NCBI GenBank assembly: GCA_041685075.1
Contig: JAWLGN010000305.1
Coordinates: forward strand, 1 to 6,545
Direction: 5' to 3'
Length of the DNA: 6,545 nt
Source: JAMCRM01 sp041685075
Lineage (GTDB): Bacteria > Acidobacteriota > Terriglobia > Bryobacterales > Bryobacteraceae
Position numbers and translations under genes: made by a program. Positions 5,029-6,545 of the stretch are shown here, piece by piece. The notes beneath the pieces were generated by a model. That model worked only from the letters and a program-made list of their open reading frames with translations, did no database searches and was not told where the DNA came from. Positions within the stretch are counted from its first letter, which is position 1. The number at the start of each line of letters is the position of its first letter.

Positions 5029-6534
5029 ATGAGAGAACATGCCGATCATCCTTTGGGCCGTTGCTGCCACGCGGCCGCCGTTACCCGCCGGGAACTGTTG
5101 GGCGCCGCGGCCGGCGCGAGCCTCTTCCCCGTGCTGCCCGTCTCGCCGCTGGCGGCTGCGCCACGGCAGATGCCCGTCCGGCAGCCGCTGAAGGTGCAGC
5201 CGGTGCTGGTCTACAGCACGCCGAAACGCCGCGAGGCGCGAAGCTGGCGCGAGTGGGGCGCCATTCAGACCGAACAGGATGCGGCCGCGGAGAAGGCGCG
5301 CATCGGGCGCGAGGTGGCGGCGCTCGCCTCGCCCCGGGTGGAGTTCCTGCCGCTGGCTGCGGTGCGTACCCCGGAAGAAGCGGCCGCTGTGGCTCGCGGC
5401 CCCCAGGACCTCACCCTCATCTATGCCGCCGGCGGGAACGTGAAGCTACACGAGGCCATCGCGGTCCCGGAGAAGTGGAACATCATGTTCCTGCGGCACC
5501 GCTCCGGCCCCGTTTACCTCTGGTACGAGATCGCCAGCCCGCGCTTTTTACGCAAGACGGTGGATGAGTACGGCCAGCCCGGGATGGACAGCCAGGACGT
5601 GGTGGTGGACAGCCAGGAGGAACTGGCCTGGCGCATCAATGCGCTCGCCGGGTTGAAGAACACCCTGGGGAAGCGTATCGTGGCCGTCGGCGGCCCCGGC
5701 GGCTGGGGCGTGGGGGGCCGCGCGGCGCCCGGCTTCGCCCGGGAGATCTGGAAAATGGATATCCAGACCGTCAGCTACGAAGATTTGGGTGGGATGATCG
5801 CCGCCGCACGGGACAATGCGGCGCTCGTGCGCAAGGCGCACGCCGACGCCGAAGCGTACCTGAAGCAGGACGGGACCACGCTCGAGACCGAGCGGCACTT
5901 CGTGCTCGATGCCTTCGTCCTGACCGAGGTCTTCCGCCAGGTGCTCGACCAGGCTCGCACCGACGCCATCACCATCAACTCCTGTATGGGCACCATCATG
6001 CCCATTTCCCGGACCACCGCCTGCCTGCCGCTCAGCCTCCTGAACGATGACGGCTACATGGCCTTCTGCGAATCGGACTTCGTGGTGATTCCGGCCGGCA
6101 TTCTGCTGCGCTACATCGCCGATAAGCCGGTGTTTCTCAACGACCCCACCTTCCCGCACGATGGAGTCGTGACCATTGCGCACTGCACCGCGCCGCGCCG
6201 CATGGACGGCCGGCGCGCGGAACCCGCCCGCATCCTGACGCACTTCGAATCCGACTACGGCGCCGCGCCGAAGGTGGAGATGCGCAAGGGCGAGCGCGTC
6301 ACCAACCTGGTCCCGGGCTTCGGCGGCCGCAACTACGTGGGCTTCGAAGGGCAGGTGGTGGACAATCCCTTCCTGCCCATCTGCCGCGCGCAGGTGGACA
6401 TCTCGGTGGAGGGCGATTGCGACAAACTCGCCCGCGAGATGGTGGGCTTTCACTGGATCACCAGCTACGGCAGCCACCTGAAAGAGTGCGCCTACGCGCT
6501 GAAAAAGGCCGGCGTGACGCTGGCCCTGTTGTAG
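5029..6534 (+). CDS. Tat-exported L-fucose/L-arabinose isomerase-fold protein
   Basis: A 501-residue protein. Residues 19-24 (TRRELL) followed by a small, hydrophobic stretch and LAAA (41-44) form a twin-arginine signal, cleaved probably after Ala44, so the mature protein would be periplasmic. The body has the three-part layout of L-fucose isomerase-like proteins: a Rossmann-like region at about 54-175 (strand LTLIYAAGG, 128-136), a second at about 176-310 (KRIVAVGGPGGWG, 215-227), and a C-terminal catalytic-type domain (315-501). Conserved-looking blocks there are FCESD (346-350), KPVFLNDPTF (366-375), VTIAHC (381-386), NPFLPICRAQVDI (446-458) and GFHWITSYGSHLKE (473-486). Glu348 and Asp372 plausibly correspond to metal ligands Glu337 and Asp361 of E. 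coli FucI, and His475 or His483 to the C-terminal ligand; this mapping is by motif, not alignment. Length fits the isomerase superfamily (AraA about 500). ATG 5029 has only a weak GGGA 9 bases upstream; a TTG at 5053 is an alternative start that still keeps the Tat motif. Whether it isomerises a sugar is unproven. Confidence 0.8.
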   Translation: MREHADHPLGRCCHAAAVTRRELLGAAAGASLFPVLPVSPLAAAPRQMPVRQPLKVQPVLVYSTPKRREARSWREWGAIQTEQDAAAEKARIGREVAALASPRVEFLPLAAVRTPEEAAAVARGPQDLTLIYAAGGNVKLHEAIAVPEKWNIMFLRHRSGPVYLWYEIASPRFLRKTVDEYGQPGMDSQDVVVDSQEELAWRINALAGLKNTLGKRIVAVGGPGGWGVGGRAAPGFAREIWKMDIQTVSYEDLGGMIAAARDNAALVRKAHADAEAYLKQDGTTLETERHFVLDAFVLTEVFRQVLDQARTDAITINSCMGTIMPISRTTACLPLSLLNDDGYMAFCESDFVVIPAGILLRYIADKPVFLNDPTFPHDGVVTIAHCTAPRRMDGRRAEPARILTHFESDYGAAPKVEMRKGERVTNLVPGFGGRNYVGFEGQVVDNPFLPICRAQVDISVEGDCDKLAREMVGFHWITSYGSHLKECAYALKKAGVTLALL

Positions 6535-6545
6535 AGGCCGCTCAG

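Noticed and set aside
5548..6477. 309-codon open frame antisense to the isomerase-like gene
   Set aside because: Composition is His/Ala/Gly/Val-rich without any motif, and it lies wholly within a well-supported gene on the other strand.

Overview
The window is GC-rich, densely coding bacterial DNA and most likely comes from an acidobacterium of the Solibacter/Bryobacter kind. The main clue is the first large gene. It encodes an Oar-like TonB-dependent receptor with an N-terminal carboxypeptidase-regulatory-like domain and the LPLNGRN plug signature, a family greatly expanded in Acidobacteriota. This placement is inferred from protein style only; there is no rRNA or other marker here.

Layout. 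At the left edge, bases 1-44 on the minus strand hold the first 14 codons of a divergent gene whose N-terminus (MIYSRSTEYAIRAL) reads as an Rrf2-family transcription regulator. Just upstream of it lies an IscR-type operator-like sequence (55-79). A 381-bp divergent intergenic region follows. It contains a plausible sigma70-type promoter (214-243) for the rightward genes, several GC-rich hairpins, and a perfect 9-bp tandem duplication that doubles the Shine-Dalgarno sequence directly before the receptor gene. Three plus-strand genes follow: the outer-membrane receptor (426-3752), a polytopic inner-membrane acyltransferase of the heparan-alpha-glucosaminide N-acetyltransferase / DUF5009 (COG4299) family (3819-4937), and a protein of the L-fucose/L-arabinose isomerase fold carrying a twin-arginine export signal (5029-6534). 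The 66-bp gap between the first two genes holds a perfect 10-bp inverted repeat. The 91-bp gap before the third holds a possible promoter of its own.

How they may work together (inference). The three products would sit in the outer membrane, inner membrane and periplasm, which suits uptake and processing of a carbohydrate or glycan fragment. The receptor would bring the ligand in, the membrane acyltransferase could acetylate a sugar using cytosolic acetyl-CoA, and the exported isomerase-like protein could bind or convert a sugar. The neighbouring Rrf2-type gene, a family that often senses iron-sulfur status, iron, NO or redox, may regulate itself and possibly the receptor. The substrate cannot be read from the sequence. 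No mobile elements, CRISPR arrays, tRNAs or rRNAs were seen.
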